DNA of 64,000 bases from JBNKFV01 sp050289485 (lineage in GTDB: Bacteria; Pseudomonadota; Gammaproteobacteria; Pseudomonadales; Cellvibrionaceae): the NCBI GenBank assembly GCA_050289485.1, contig JBNKFV010000009.1, positions 310,001 to 374,000 of the forward strand. Reading direction: 5' to 3'. The notes under the pieces are model-generated. The model searched no databases. It was not told the DNA's origin and saw only the letters and a list, made by a program, of their open reading frames with translations. The position numbers and the translations under genes were made by a program. This document shows positions 20,630-29,584 of this stretch, in pieces; position 1 is the stretch's first letter, and the number at the start of each line of letters is the position of its first letter.

Positions 20630-22360
20630 TTATAGCGGAAATACTCTGGGTAACAGGGTAAGTACAATGGCGCTGTACACGATGGTTAATGGTAGGCCTG
20701 TGCGGGTGTAATCGGCAAAGCGATAGCCGCATACGTTTTGAATCATCAGATTGGTATTGTAGCCAAACGGCGTTAAAAAACTGGCGCTGGCACCGAATGC
20801 TACTGCCATCACGAAGGGCAGTGGGCTTACGCCCAGGCTGGTAGCTAGGCTGTAAGCAAAAGGAAAGGCCAATGCGGCGGCAGCGTTATTGGTCATGGCC
20901 TCGGTCATGACCAGGGTGAACAGGTATACCGATGCCAGCGCTATGAGCGGGCTAAAGCCTTGCAGTTGCGACAACAGCAAGTCAGTTGTGGCAGATGCCA
21001 AACCGCTGTTGTTAAGTGCCTGGGCCAGCACCAGTGCCGAGGTAATGATAAGCCATATATCAAACGGGAAGCGGCGTTTCACCTCTTCCGGTGTAATGAC
21101 TTTGGTTAGCAGGGCGACCACTAAGAAGGCTGCCAGCGCCTTGAACAGAGAGATAGCCCCCGTCGCTGCCATGAGAATTGTGGCCATAAACCCCAGTAGC
21201 ACCAGGGTACTGGCACGGGGTGGCAGCTCCCGTTGAATGTTTTTATTGTCGATAACGGCAAAGTTGCGGTCGAGATTCTTGCGGCTGGCAAAATCATCGC
21301 CGGTTGCCAGAATTAAGCTGTCGCCGGGCATCAATCTAATCGTGCCGAGTTTGCCAGATAAACGTTGGCCTCCGCGGCGAATACCAAGCACTGCGGCGTC
21401 AAACATAGAGCGAAAGCCACATTCCAGCAGGGTTTTGCCGACAATCATCGCTTGCGGCAACAGTACTACCTCGACCAGGTTTCGGCTTAGCAATGGGCTA
21501 TCGTCGGCGGCATAATGCTGAAGGCCCTCGAACTGGTTTAGCTGGGAAATACTGTCTACCTCGCCAGCAAAAATAAGAATGTCGCCAGCGTGAATACGCT
21601 CTTTCGGTGGTACCGGGCTGATCAGTTGTCCTTCGCGGACAATTTCTGCAAGAAACAGGGCATCCAGGTTACGCAAACCATTCTCGCTAATGGATTTGCC
21701 AATCAAAGGTGATGCCTCACTGACGCGGGTTTCGATCAGGTAGTCGGAGGTGTGAATGTCCTGCTTGTTGTAGCTGGGTAGCAAGCGGCTGGAAAACAAC
21801 AGGGTGATGACGCCGCCAACAGTGGCTGCGCTACCTACCGCGAAAAACGAGAAAAAAGATAACCCAGGTTGCCCGCTGTCGATCAGAAAGCTGTTAACGA
21901 TCAGGTTGGTGGATGTGCCGATCAGCGTCATGGTGCCACCCAAGGTGGCGGCGTACGCCATGGGTATCAGCAGGCGTGATGCTGGAAAGTTACTGTTGTT
22001 TTTCAGGCTCGAAATAAACGCCGCAACGACCGCTGTATTATTGATAAATGCCGAGAGCCCCGCTGTGGTCGTCATGATTTTGGCCAGACTGCTGGTGTAA
22101 TGGCCGTTTACCATGTGTTGGCCGAATCGGCTGATCCAGCATATTTTGTCCAGTGCGATAGATGCCAGCATCAGCAAGACTAGCGTCGCCAGCCCGGTGT
22201 TGACCGCCTTGCTCAATAGTTCTTCGGTTGATACCAGACCGCAAAAATAGGTGGCTGCCATTGCCCCGGCAAAAATCAGGGCCGGGCGCCAATGGGTCAA
22301 CACAAGCGCAATAATCAGTGCCGGTAGTATCAGAGAAATAGTGAGCAGGGGGAGCGTCAT
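20630..22360 (-). CDS. SLC13/DASS-family anion permease with two RCK_C (TrkA-C) domains
   Basis: About 576 residues from the ATG at 22358-22360, where the first membrane helix (LLTISLILPALIIALVLTH) begins; a longer frame upstream encodes an unlikely 82-residue hydrophilic extension. Two hydrophobic halves flank a soluble middle (about residues 205-375) with two TrkA-C-type repeats (SKSISENGLRNLDALFLAEIVR... and GKTLLECGFRSMFDAAVLGIRR...). Family signatures: AFINNTAVVAAF, TLIGTSTNLIVN and TEAMTNNAAAALAFP. Relatives move sulphate, phosphate or dicarboxylates with Na+; the substrate is not readable here. Stands alone, transcribed towards leuS. Confidence 0.88.
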   Translation of the reverse strand: MTLPLLTISLILPALIIALVLTHWRPALIFAGAMAATYFCGLVSTEELLSKAVNTGLATLVLLMLASIALDKICWISRFGQHMVNGHYTSSLAKIMTTTAGLSAFINNTAVVAAFISSLKNNSNFPASRLLIPMAYAATLGGTMTLIGTSTNLIVNSFLIDSGQPGLSFFSFFAVGSAATVGGVITLLFSSRLLPSYNKQDIHTSDYLIETRVSEASPLIGKSISENGLRNLDALFLAEIVREGQLISPVPPKERIHAGDILIFAGEVDSISQLNQFEGLQHYAADDSPLLSRNLVEVVLLPQAMIVGKTLLECGFRSMFDAAVLGIRRGGQRLSGKLGTIRLMPGDSLILATGDDFASRKNLDRNFAVIDNKNIQRELPPRASTLVLLGFMATILMAATGAISLFKALAAFLVVALLTKVITPEEVKRRFPFDIWLIITSALVLAQALNNSGLASATTDLLLSQLQGFSPLIALASVYLFTLVMTEAMTNNAAAALAFPFAYSLATSLGVSPLPFVMAVAFGASASFLTPFGYNTNLMIQNVCGYRFADYTRTGLPLTIVYSAIVLTLLPRVFPL

Positions 22361-22682
22361 GCTGTTGGGTAGTCCGGGCGCGTAAAAAGTGTGTTGCCGA
22401 CAGTGGCAGGATTCTATCGCTTGTTTGGTTGCAGCCCAAGGGTAACCGGCCAATTTTTCGTAATATTGTGGGGTTAGCGGGCAAGGGCTGTGTGTGCGTG
22501 AGTACGATAGCCGATTTTTGTTTGCGACCGATTTTAGTGCGCAGCGGTGTTTGGCTCGACCTTTATTTGTGCGTTTTTGCGTTTTTACGGTATTTGCGCG
22601 GGACAAGCTAGTGCTTTCCTTGGATAAATAGCGGTTAAACTGGCCTTGTTTTCGTGCTTCTATCCGCTTAAGGATCTATCTA

Positions 22683-22717
22683 GCGATAAAGTTAGCCATG
22701 TAACGATAAAGTTGGCC
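22683..22717. repeat. Two direct repeats, 20-bp period
   Basis: GCGATAAAGTTAGCC (22683-22697) and ACGATAAAGTTGGCC (22703-22717) differ at two positions and are spaced two helical turns apart, 32 bp before the start of the NIT-like gene. The arrangement suits a tandem activator site, but no regulator is identified. Confidence 0.5.
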
Positions 22718-22748
22718 CGGAGTTTGCTCTATCGCTCTCATAACAAAG

Positions 22749-23762
22749 GTGGAAACTTTGAAGGATAACGATTTGTTAAGCATCAGTGCCGGTGCAGCCA
22801 TGTCCAGCAACGCGCTCGGTAATGTCACCGTTGAAGACAAGCTGGAAGTTGCCCGCTTGGCCGATCCGTGTCGGCAGTACTACGACCGCATGGTAGCGCT
22901 GCACTTGATTCGGCAGCTCAATCACCTGTGCAAAGCGATTCAGCAGCACAGAGGGTACGGTTTGGCACTGCTTGCGGGAGAAATAAAATTTAAAGACGAG
23001 TTTCGTCAGTTGCAAGGTGAAATTCGTCGACGCATTGTTGCTCTAGAGGCGTTTGTAAATCAGTCGCGTAGCCTGTTATCGAGCAAAGACATTGAAAAAA
23101 TTCATCACGCTTGGGCGACTATCGAGCGTGATTGGCAAAACGATGCCGTGATGGAGAACTTCGAGCTGCACAGTTACTTTATTGAGCAGCTTTTAGCTTT
23201 TATGGTGCAACTGGCCAAGTATTTGGAACGGCCGGTGGTGGACCTGTTGGCTGAGCACAGTTTGGAAAAAGTGGTGACAGATTCATCTGAAGCCAAGCGT
23301 CGTGCGGTGCACCATGTGGGTTTGCTGGTGTTTGTTTGTAACCAAATGCCAGAGATGGTTGAGCAGTTGGCGAAAATTCGTGGTTTGACCACTCACGCTG
23401 CGTCTGCGGGCAGTAGTGACGATATACATGACAGCAAAATTCGTTATTTAGTGCAGTGTACGCAATTGCAATATGAAAAGGTGCGTAATCAGTCAGAGCG
23501 GCTGACAGCCATTGTGGCAGGTGGTATTGCCTCATTGGATGCGGTGAAAGAGTACGAGTTTAAGTTTAATTTTTTGCTCAATACCATCGACAAAGAGATT
23601 TTGGCGCGCGACAACATTCGCATGGACAGCCGGCACATTTTTGAGTTGGCGACAGAAATTATTGACAAGTTTTTAACGGTTGTAGATGAAGGCCTTTGGC
23701 TTTTGCACCGCTGGTTGGAAGACGGCCTGGAAGACTGGCTGACTCAACCCCCGAACTCTTAA
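22749..23762 (+). CDS. Soluble all-helical protein with NIT-domain-like features
   Basis: 337 residues if the GTG at 22749 is used; a TTG at 22758 with AAGGTGG at 22746-22752 is an equally good start. No signal peptide or membrane helix. The two signature segments LCKAIQQHRGYGLALLAG and LAKIRGLTTHAASAG resemble the arginine-containing helices of nitrate/nitrite-sensing NIT domains, arranged as two halves. There is no output domain. The similarity is by eye and moderate; a general helical-bundle protein is possible. Monocistronic, closed by the terminator at 23797. Confidence 0.55.
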   Translation: METLKDNDLLSISAGAAMSSNALGNVTVEDKLEVARLADPCRQYYDRMVALHLIRQLNHLCKAIQQHRGYGLALLAGEIKFKDEFRQLQGEIRRRIVALEAFVNQSRSLLSSKDIEKIHHAWATIERDWQNDAVMENFELHSYFIEQLLAFMVQLAKYLERPVVDLLAEHSLEKVVTDSSEAKRRAVHHVGLLVFVCNQMPEMVEQLAKIRGLTTHAASAGSSDDIHDSKIRYLVQCTQLQYEKVRNQSERLTAIVAGGIASLDAVKEYEFKFNFLLNTIDKEILARDNIRMDSRHIFELATEIIDKFLTVVDEGLWLLHRWLEDGLEDWLTQPPNS

Positions 23763-23796
23763 GTTTATATACTCGTCGTAATAGACTTAAACTTTC

Positions 23797-23823
23797 AGCC
23801 ACCCACATGGGTGGCTTTTTTTT
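23797..23823 (+). terminator. Rho-independent terminator
   Basis: AGCCACCC (23797-23804) and GGGTGGCT (23809-23816) form a perfect 8-bp stem with an ACAT loop, followed by seven T's. Ends the NIT-like gene. Confidence 0.9.
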
Positions 23824-23919
23824 GGTTTTTTATCCTGTGGGCTATTGTTGTAACAATGACGTATACAAGGATTATTCGTGTCAACAGGCCCTAGGGCTTT
23901 ACTGCATTGGAGTCATACG

Positions 23920-24444
23920 ATGAAACGTTATTTGTTATGGGGTTGTCTTCTAGCATTGTTGGCGGGGTGTGTGAGTCGACCCGAAGGGGTTGTCCCGGTG
24001 CAAGGGTTTGAGCAATCACGCTATTTGGGAAAGTGGTACGAGATTGCCCGGCTTGATCACAGTTTTGAACGAGGATTAGCGCATGTTACGGCGGAATATT
24101 CACTACGTGACGATGGTGGCCTTAAAGTGGTGAATCGGGGTTATTCCGTAGGCAAGCAGGAATGGAAGGAAGCCGTGGGCAAAGCGTATTTTATCGAGTC
24201 TCCAGACACGGCTTATTTGAAGGTTTCTTTCTTTGGCCCATTTTATGGTGCCTATGTGGTATTTGGGTTAGATGATCACTACCAATATTCCTTCGTATCA
24301 GGGCCTGATACTGATTATCTCTGGCTGCTGGCACGTGAGCCACAGGTGAGCGAAGCGGTTAAACAGCGGTTTGTTGAAAATGCCAGCGCATTGGGGTTTG
24401 ATACCACCCAGTTAATTTGGGTCGATCAGTCCCGCGACGAATAA
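23920..24444 (+). CDS. blc: Bacterial lipocalin (outer-membrane lipoprotein Blc family)
   Basis: 174 residues from the ATG at 23920 (TGGAG at 23909-23913). A lipoprotein signal ends with LLAGC. The lipocalin GxW signature is YLGKWYEIARLDHSFERGL, and later strands match the Blc/apolipoprotein D type (ADTDYLWLLAREP-like segment: DTDYLWLLAREPQVS). Blc binds lysophospholipids or fatty acids at the inner face of the outer membrane. An upstream in-frame start at 23878 would add residues before the signal peptide and is rejected. Confidence 0.92.
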   Translation: MKRYLLWGCLLALLAGCVSRPEGVVPVQGFEQSRYLGKWYEIARLDHSFERGLAHVTAEYSLRDDGGLKVVNRGYSVGKQEWKEAVGKAYFIESPDTAYLKVSFFGPFYGAYVVFGLDDHYQYSFVSGPDTDYLWLLAREPQVSEAVKQRFVENASALGFDTTQLIWVDQSRDE

Positions 24445-24521
24445 GAGATGTTTTTGTCGGACAAGTAAAACCGTGTGTAAAGAGGGGTATATCCAGGGAG
24501 GGTTACCTACCTAGGAGTATT

Positions 24522-24830
24522 ATGTTCTATCCCATTGAAAAACTGGCCAACCTGCATGAAGGCTTTCGTAAAGCCGTTAAAATCAATAACGCCAATATTT
24601 TACTGATTCATCATGAAGGTAAGGCTTATCTTATCGAGAGTCTGTGCCCACATGCAGCCTACCCACTGGAAAGTGGTGTGCTGGTTGGCAGTGCAATCCG
24701 TTGCGGTTTTCACGGTTATTTGTTTGATATTCCTACAGGGCATTGCACGTTGTCCACCGAGGGGCCTTGCCGAAACCTGATCACTTATCAGGCGGTGATC
24801 GTTGGTGATGATATTGGCGTTGAGCTATAA
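24522..24830 (+). CDS. Small Rieske-type [2Fe-2S] protein
   Basis: 102 residues, ATG with AGGAG at 24513-24517. The cluster ligands are visible as CPH (in ESLCPHAAYPLESG) and CGFHGYLFD, the Cys-x-His/Cys-x-x-His pattern of Rieske ferredoxins. No catalytic domain follows, so this is a standalone electron carrier or the small subunit of a dioxygenase or nitrite reductase (NirD-like proteins are similar but usually lack the cluster Cys). No partner gene is adjacent. It ends 156 bp before the convergent ABC permease. Confidence 0.82.
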   Translation: MFYPIEKLANLHEGFRKAVKINNANILLIHHEGKAYLIESLCPHAAYPLESGVLVGSAIRCGFHGYLFDIPTGHCTLSTEGPCRNLITYQAVIVGDDIGVEL

Positions 24831-24986
24831 CCCAATGACTGTTTATTGACATCGATCCAACGGCTGCAACGTTAACCGACGAATCGAGAATAAAAAGCCG
24901 GCATGCTGCCAGCAATCAAGGGAATAGCTGCGGTAGCAATGAGCATATTCGACAGTATTCGAGCGCGAAAAACGCAATGGCCTATA

Positions 24987-26099
24987 TTAATCTAGTTTAC
25001 GTGAAAACCGTAAGGCCGAAAGCAGCAACACCACAACCATAAATAGGGCCAGTGCGAATAGCTCTTGATACAGCGAAGCAATGTCGGCTCCGCGCAACAT
25101 GATGCCGCGCGTCAGGCGAATAAAATGAGTGATAGGTAACACTTCCCCCAGGTATTGGGCAGCCTGCGGCATACCATTGAAGGGAAACAGAAACCCAGAC
25201 AGCAGTATGGATGGTAGCAACAGCATAATAGTCAGCTGAATGGCCTGAAACTGGGTTTTGGCCAGGGTTGAAAGCAGTAATCCCATGGCCAGGTTGGCCG
25301 CTATAAACAGGCTGGCCGCGAGGTATAAATCAATCACGCTGCCGCGCACCGGTACGTTAAATAAAATGTTGCCCAACGCTGCAATGAGTGCGACCTGAAT
25401 TAAACCAATCAGAATGTAAGGCACCAATTTGCCGATCATTAGCTCGGGTGTGCGCACCGGCGTATTAATGAGTAGCTCCATATTGCCCCGTTCTTTTTCG
25501 CGCACCAGTGCTACCGCAGTAAACAGGGTCATGGTCAGGGTCAGAATAATGCCCATTAAACCAGGAATAATATAAACTGCTGTGCGGTGTGTGGGGTTGT
25601 AATAGGTACGTATTTCCAGTGTTCGATAATTTGCTTTTTTTGCTGGTATGGCGTTGGGATCACTGTCGAAATGAATGGGAAACTGAGCCAGTTTATCGGC
25701 GACGCCAGCGACCGTTGGGTCTGCTCCATCAACCAGTAATTGTGCGGCAGGGCGTTCGGTACTGAGTGTTCTGCGTTCGAAATCTGGTGGAATATATAAT
25801 CCAACGGCTATATCGCCACTTTTTAACAAGGCTTTGAGTTTTTCTACCGACTCAACTTTCCGTTGCAAGTCAACGACCTGGGTTTGTTCCAGTTGTTGTA
25901 CATACTGGCGCGACAGGTGACTGTTGCTGCCATCAGCGACAGCACCGTGCAGGTTGCGAATGTCGTTATTGATGGCGTAGCCAAACAACAGAATCTGTAT
26001 CAGGGGTACGCCCACTATCATGCCAATGGTAATCCGATCTCGTTGCAGCTGGCGTAGCTCCTTGAGCATAATGGCAAGAAAACGGCGAAAGCTTTTCAT
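24987..26099 (-). CDS. ABC-2 type permease (YbhR/YbhS-like)
   Basis: 370 residues with an N-terminal membrane helix, a periplasmic loop of about 140 residues and five C-terminal helices, the usual ABC-2 exporter plan. The segment AVALVREKERGNMELLINTPVRTPELMIGKLVPYI is the family coupling region. Last gene of a TetR-MFP-ATPase-permease operon; its ATG overlaps the ATPase stop (ATGA). Close relatives export drugs or cations; only one permease is present, so it probably works as a homodimer. Confidence 0.92.
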   Translation of the reverse strand: MKSFRRFLAIMLKELRQLQRDRITIGMIVGVPLIQILLFGYAINNDIRNLHGAVADGSNSHLSRQYVQQLEQTQVVDLQRKVESVEKLKALLKSGDIAVGLYIPPDFERRTLSTERPAAQLLVDGADPTVAGVADKLAQFPIHFDSDPNAIPAKKANYRTLEIRTYYNPTHRTAVYIIPGLMGIILTLTMTLFTAVALVREKERGNMELLINTPVRTPELMIGKLVPYILIGLIQVALIAALGNILFNVPVRGSVIDLYLAASLFIAANLAMGLLLSTLAKTQFQAIQLTIMLLLPSILLSGFLFPFNGMPQAAQYLGEVLPITHFIRLTRGIMLRGADIASLYQELFALALFMVVVLLLSALRFSRKLD

Positions 26100-27031
26100 G
26101 CGTTCTGGCTCCGTTGCGTTACGGTAATAAAAACATCCTCAAGCGACGGGTTAACCAATGACGTTTGCGCCTTGATTTGCTGTTCAGATAATTGTTGGTT
26201 GACGTAATCGAGTGGTGCCTGGTGTTGTTTACTTATTAATACTCTGAGTCGTGTACCTAGTTGTGTCACACTGAAAATTTGCAGGTCTTGCTGCAGCAGT
26301 TTCTGTACTGAGATGGGATTGTCTGTAACGATTTCGACAACATGCATTTCTATGTCTTTCAACAGCGTTTGAGTCGGCCCATCAATGACCTTTTTGCCAT
26401 GGTCGAGAATGGCCAGGTTGTGGCAACGCTCAGCTTCGTCCATATAGTGGGTTGATACCAGTATGGTGGTGCCCGCGTCGGCAAGTTCAAATAACTTAGC
26501 CCAGAAATTTCGTCGGCTGGTCGGATCAACGGCACTCGTGGGTTCGTCGAGCAGTAACAATTCGGGTTTATTGAGTACAGCACAGGCCAGCGCAAGCCGT
26601 TGCCGCTGGCCACCACTCATAGTGCCGGCCAGTTGCTTTTGCTGTGGTAATAAATCGTAAACATCCAGTAGTTCGTTGATCCGTTGCTTGGTTTGCCGGG
26701 CCGGGTAGCCGTAGATGTCGGCGATAAATTGCAGGTTTTCCCATACGCTCAAATCGCTGTAAAGCGAAAACGTCTGTGTCATGTAGCCGATACGTGATTT
26801 CAGCTGCTGGCCCTGCGTGGCAACATCAAGCCCCAATACTGTCGCTGTGCCGCTAGTTGCACTCAGTAGCCCGCAAAGCAAACGGATGGTGGTTGATTTG
26901 CCAGAACCATTAGGGCCGAGAAAGCCGTAGATCTGACTTTTTGGAATATCGAGATCAACATCACTTACCGCAACCAGACTGCCAAATTCTTTGCGCAGTT
27001 TTTTGGCCTGTATGGCAAATGAAGAGTTCAT
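26096..27031 (-). CDS. ABC transporter ATP-binding protein
   Basis: 311 residues. Walker A GPNGSGKST, signature MSGGQRQRLALACA and Walker B LLLLDEPTSAVDP are all intact, followed by the H-loop STHYMDEAERC. The DUF4162-like tail (about residues 225-305) is typical of the exporters paired with ABC-2 permeases. It overlaps both neighbours by 4 bp, so translation is coupled. A single ATPase, unlike the fused double ATPase YbhF of E. coli. Confidence 0.95.
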   Translation of the reverse strand: MNSSFAIQAKKLRKEFGSLVAVSDVDLDIPKSQIYGFLGPNGSGKSTTIRLLCGLLSATSGTATVLGLDVATQGQQLKSRIGYMTQTFSLYSDLSVWENLQFIADIYGYPARQTKQRINELLDVYDLLPQQKQLAGTMSGGQRQRLALACAVLNKPELLLLDEPTSAVDPTSRRNFWAKLFELADAGTTILVSTHYMDEAERCHNLAILDHGKKVIDGPTQTLLKDIEMHVVEIVTDNPISVQKLLQQDLQIFSVTQLGTRLRVLISKQHQAPLDYVNQQLSEQQIKAQTSLVNPSLEDVFITVTQRSQNA

Positions 27032-27993
27032 GGATTGATGTTTACCTGTACAGGCATGCCATCGGGAAGGCGGTGGTTGGCTCCGACTATATCGACTTTC
27101 GCCAAGTAGGTGAGTTTGCCACGGTCTTTTTCGGTTAACGCAAAATAGGGCGTAAAAGCGGCTTCATCGGCGATAAAGCGCACTTTACCCTGGTAGGTCT
27201 CGGTGTCGCCATCCATTGTGACGCTAACCATGTCGCCTACGTGCAGCTTGCTGCGCTGGGTTTCCGGCACATACAGGCGGGCGTAAGGTTGTTTTCCACT
27301 GAGCAAAATAATAACGGGCTGCCCGGCTTGAGGTCTTTCACCGACTTCAAACAGGCGGCTGTCGACGATACTGTCTATGGGGGCGATGAGTTGATGGCGT
27401 TGAGCGTTTAGTTGAATGCTGTCTTGTTGTGCTTGTGCTAATGCTAGTGCTTGGCGTGCTTGCTCCAGTGTTTCAACGGTGGTGCCATTGAGCAGTTCTT
27501 CCAGTTGGGCTTTGCTGGTGTTTACTTGTGCGTTGGCTGTTTGTAGTTCTGTATAGGCTTTGTCGTGGGTTTCGCCAGAAATTAACTGTTGTTGAAACAG
27601 TTTTTGCAAACGGTTGTACTCCGTTTGCCGGTATTGCTGCGCTGTTTTTGCACTGTCTAAGGCAGCTTGTGCAGCAGCTATTTTTTCTTTGCGTGGCCCG
27701 CGTATTAATTCGTCGAGATAGGCCTGTGCTTTTGCAGTGGTGGCTTTGGCAGCGGCCAATTGCGCAGTGATACGCTGTGTATCTTGTTGCACCAGCAAGG
27801 TGCCAGCGGTGACCTGCTCGCCTTCTTTTACGTTTATACGAGTAATGGGTTCGGCGAACTCTGCGGTAATTTCCACTCGGTCGGATTCCAATTGCCCAAC
27901 CAGAGTGGAGTGGTCGTTGTTTTCGCTGCATGCAATCAGTTGTGTCGCCAGCAGAACTACAAAGGCAAGACGCCGGTGCTTAGCGTGCTTCAT
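27028..27993 (-). CDS. HlyD-family periplasmic adaptor (membrane fusion) lipoprotein
   Basis: 321 residues from the ATG at 27991-27993, served by AAGGAG. The signal peptide ends LLATQLIAC, a plausible lipobox, so the adaptor may be lipid-anchored in the inner membrane. It has a biotinyl-lipoyl half (VKEGEQVTAGTLLVQQDTQ), a long coiled-coil hairpin (residues about 75-190, Ala/Gln/Lys rich) and a beta-barrel end. Links the ABC pump to an outer-membrane channel such as TolC, which is not encoded here. It overlaps the tetR gene by 14 bp. Confidence 0.92.
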   Translation of the reverse strand: MKHAKHRRLAFVVLLATQLIACSENNDHSTLVGQLESDRVEITAEFAEPITRINVKEGEQVTAGTLLVQQDTQRITAQLAAAKATTAKAQAYLDELIRGPRKEKIAAAQAALDSAKTAQQYRQTEYNRLQKLFQQQLISGETHDKAYTELQTANAQVNTSKAQLEELLNGTTVETLEQARQALALAQAQQDSIQLNAQRHQLIAPIDSIVDSRLFEVGERPQAGQPVIILLSGKQPYARLYVPETQRSKLHVGDMVSVTMDGDTETYQGKVRFIADEAAFTPYFALTEKDRGKLTYLAKVDIVGANHRLPDGMPVQVNINP

Positions 27994-28666
27994 TGGGTGA
28001 CTCCTTGGCAATGCCGGCGTCAGTGGGGTGCTTCAGTGCATAAATCACGATGTTGATGTGACTGGCAATAAAGCGATTGGTTTCCAGTGGTTGGTAAGAT
28101 GAAAATAAGTGTGCCCACACGGAGCTTAATAAAATGGGGGCTACCAGTAGTTGTGGAAAATCTTCTACGACATTCGCTGCAAACTCGTTTTGGTTAACAC
28201 TTTTATGAATGAGTTGCTGCAGCATGCGCATTGCTCGTTTCACTACCGTGTGCCAATAAAATTCGGTGAGTTCTGGATGTTGCGAGCCTTCGGTGATAAT
28301 AAGCCGAATAATCATGGCAACCGGGCTTTGCGGCAGCTGTTGTGCAAAGTGTAAGAAGGGCCCGCGCAAAAAATCTTCCGTACTGGTCTTGTGGTTGTCC
28401 ACCGCTGCCTGTAGCTGGTCGAGCCGGGGCGTAACATAGTGTTGTATTACGGCTTTCAGTAAGGTGTCTTTGGTATCAAAATAACGATACAGCAGCCCTT
28501 TACTGATACCGGCCTGCTTGGCGACATCTTCTACCCGGGTGTTATTGAATCCTCGTTGCGAAAAGGTGGCAAAAGCCGCCTCGATGATTTCTGCAGGGCG
28601 TGCGCTTTTGCGTCGCCGGTTACGGCGGGCAGGCGGGGTGCTGGCCTTCTCAGGGGGGCTTGACAT
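27980..28666 (-). CDS. TetR-family repressor of the ABC exporter operon (CecR/YbiH-like)
   Basis: About 228 residues from the ATG at 28664-28666; a further upstream start is possible but would place the operator inside the gene. The N-terminal helix-turn-helix is RPAEIIEAAFATFSQRGFNNTRVEDVAKQAGISKGLLYRYFDTKDTLL. The remainder is a ligand-binding helical domain. It is the first gene of the exporter operon (gene order as for E. coli CecR with ybhG), starts 4 bp from the palindrome at 28671-28712, and so is almost certainly autoregulated. Confidence 0.92.
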   Translation of the reverse strand: MSSPPEKASTPPARRNRRRKSARPAEIIEAAFATFSQRGFNNTRVEDVAKQAGISKGLLYRYFDTKDTLLKAVIQHYVTPRLDQLQAAVDNHKTSTEDFLRGPFLHFAQQLPQSPVAMIIRLIITEGSQHPELTEFYWHTVVKRAMRMLQQLIHKSVNQNEFAANVVEDFPQLLVAPILLSSVWAHLFSSYQPLETNRFIASHINIVIYALKHPTDAGIAKESPNEAR

Positions 28667-28670
28667 ACAA

Positions 28671-28712
28671 TGCTCATACATTAATGACTCATTGGTCATT
28701 AATGTATGAGCA
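28671..28712. promoter_or_regulatory. 42-bp perfect palindrome, probable TetR operator
   Basis: The arm TGCTCATACATTAATGAC (28671-28688) is exactly complementary to 28695-28712, with a 6-bp centre TCATTG. It lies between the divergent tetR/ABC operon and the MAPEG gene (ATG 28799), so one repressor dimer pair could control both. Confidence 0.85.
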
Positions 28713-28798
28713 TTACGACCATACTGCAAGTTTTTCTACAAGCCGCGCGTCTGACTGAGTAGGCTGTGCGTATAAACGGCTATTTATAAGGAGTGTTT

Positions 28799-29194
28799 AT
28801 GCCCTGGTTATATTGGGTGTTATTTATTCTCACGGTGATTCCCTATTTACTGGCAGGTACGGCGGGATATTGTCGGACCCGCGATTTTGGCCGTTTGGAC
28901 AATCATCATCCGCGTCTACAACAGCAGCAATTGACGGGTATTGGCGCCAGGGCAGTGGCTGCTCAAGGTAATGCCTGGGAAGCGCTTGCGGTATTTGTTA
29001 CCGTTGTGTTGATTGCCTATATGGCCGGGTTAAATGAGGCCAGCCTGGCACTGCCTGCAACTCTATTTTTGATTGCCCGCGTACTGCACGCTGTGTTTTA
29101 TCTGTTTAATCTGGCTACCTTGCGCAGTTTAGTGTTTATGGCCGGTATGTTTACCTGTATGTATATCGTGTATCTCGCCGCTGCGGCGGTATAG
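28799..29194 (+). CDS. MAPEG-family membrane protein
   Basis: 131 residues, ATG preceded by AAGGAG at 28788-28793. Four membrane helices are visible. The segment RAVAAQGNAWEALAVFVTVVLIAY and ARVLHAVFYLFNLATLRSL are MAPEG signatures (membrane-associated eicosanoid/glutathione metabolism). Bacterial members are mostly uncharacterised; some have glutathione transferase activity. Divergent from the TetR operon across the shared palindrome and followed 11 bp later by a cupin gene, so the pair may respond to the same compound. Confidence 0.88.
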   Translation: MPWLYWVLFILTVIPYLLAGTAGYCRTRDFGRLDNHHPRLQQQQLTGIGARAVAAQGNAWEALAVFVTVVLIAYMAGLNEASLALPATLFLIARVLHAVFYLFNLATLRSLVFMAGMFTCMYIVYLAAAAV

Positions 29195-29205
29195 GCTAGT
29201 GGGTT

Positions 29206-29553
29206 ATGGCTAAACCACCACATTCTGATTCTTCGTTAGGCGGCAATCTTTTGCGTGATGTCGTGGCGTCTAAAGAGCGTGAAGTGTTCGAAGACCTCTT
29301 GCTAAAAGAGCATGTGCGTATCGAGCGTATCGTGTCTTATGGCCAGTCTTCACCGGTTTACGGTTGGTATGATCAAGCCGAGCACGAGTGGGTAATGGTT
29401 TTGACCGGAGCAGCCCGTATAGCGTTTGAGGATGGTCGCACGGTGGCTCTACGGCCTCATGATTACCTGCATATTGTCGCGGGTGAAAAACACCGTGTTG
29501 AATGGACCACGCCAGATGAGCCAACGGTGTGGCTGGCAGTGTTTTATCGCTAA
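29206..29553 (+). CDS. Small cupin-domain protein
   Basis: 115 residues, a single cupin barrel. Metal-site candidates are the Glu/His of AEHEWVMVLTG and the His of GEKHRVEW. Resembles the 'cupin, phosphoribosylaminoimidazole-like/YjlB-type' group of unknown function. It directly follows the MAPEG gene by 11 bp; I cannot assign a reaction. Confidence 0.8.
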   Translation: MAKPPHSDSSLGGNLLRDVVASKEREVFEDLLLKEHVRIERIVSYGQSSPVYGWYDQAEHEWVMVLTGAARIAFEDGRTVALRPHDYLHIVAGEKHRVEWTTPDEPTVWLAVFYR

Positions 29554-29584
29554 TAGTTGGCTAACCCAGCACAAGTGCTACTGC

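Noticed and set aside
22361..22606. N-terminal 82-residue extension of the SLC13-type transporter
   Set aside because: It is hydrophilic and basic, unlike the family, and the ATG at 22358-22360 begins directly at the first helix.
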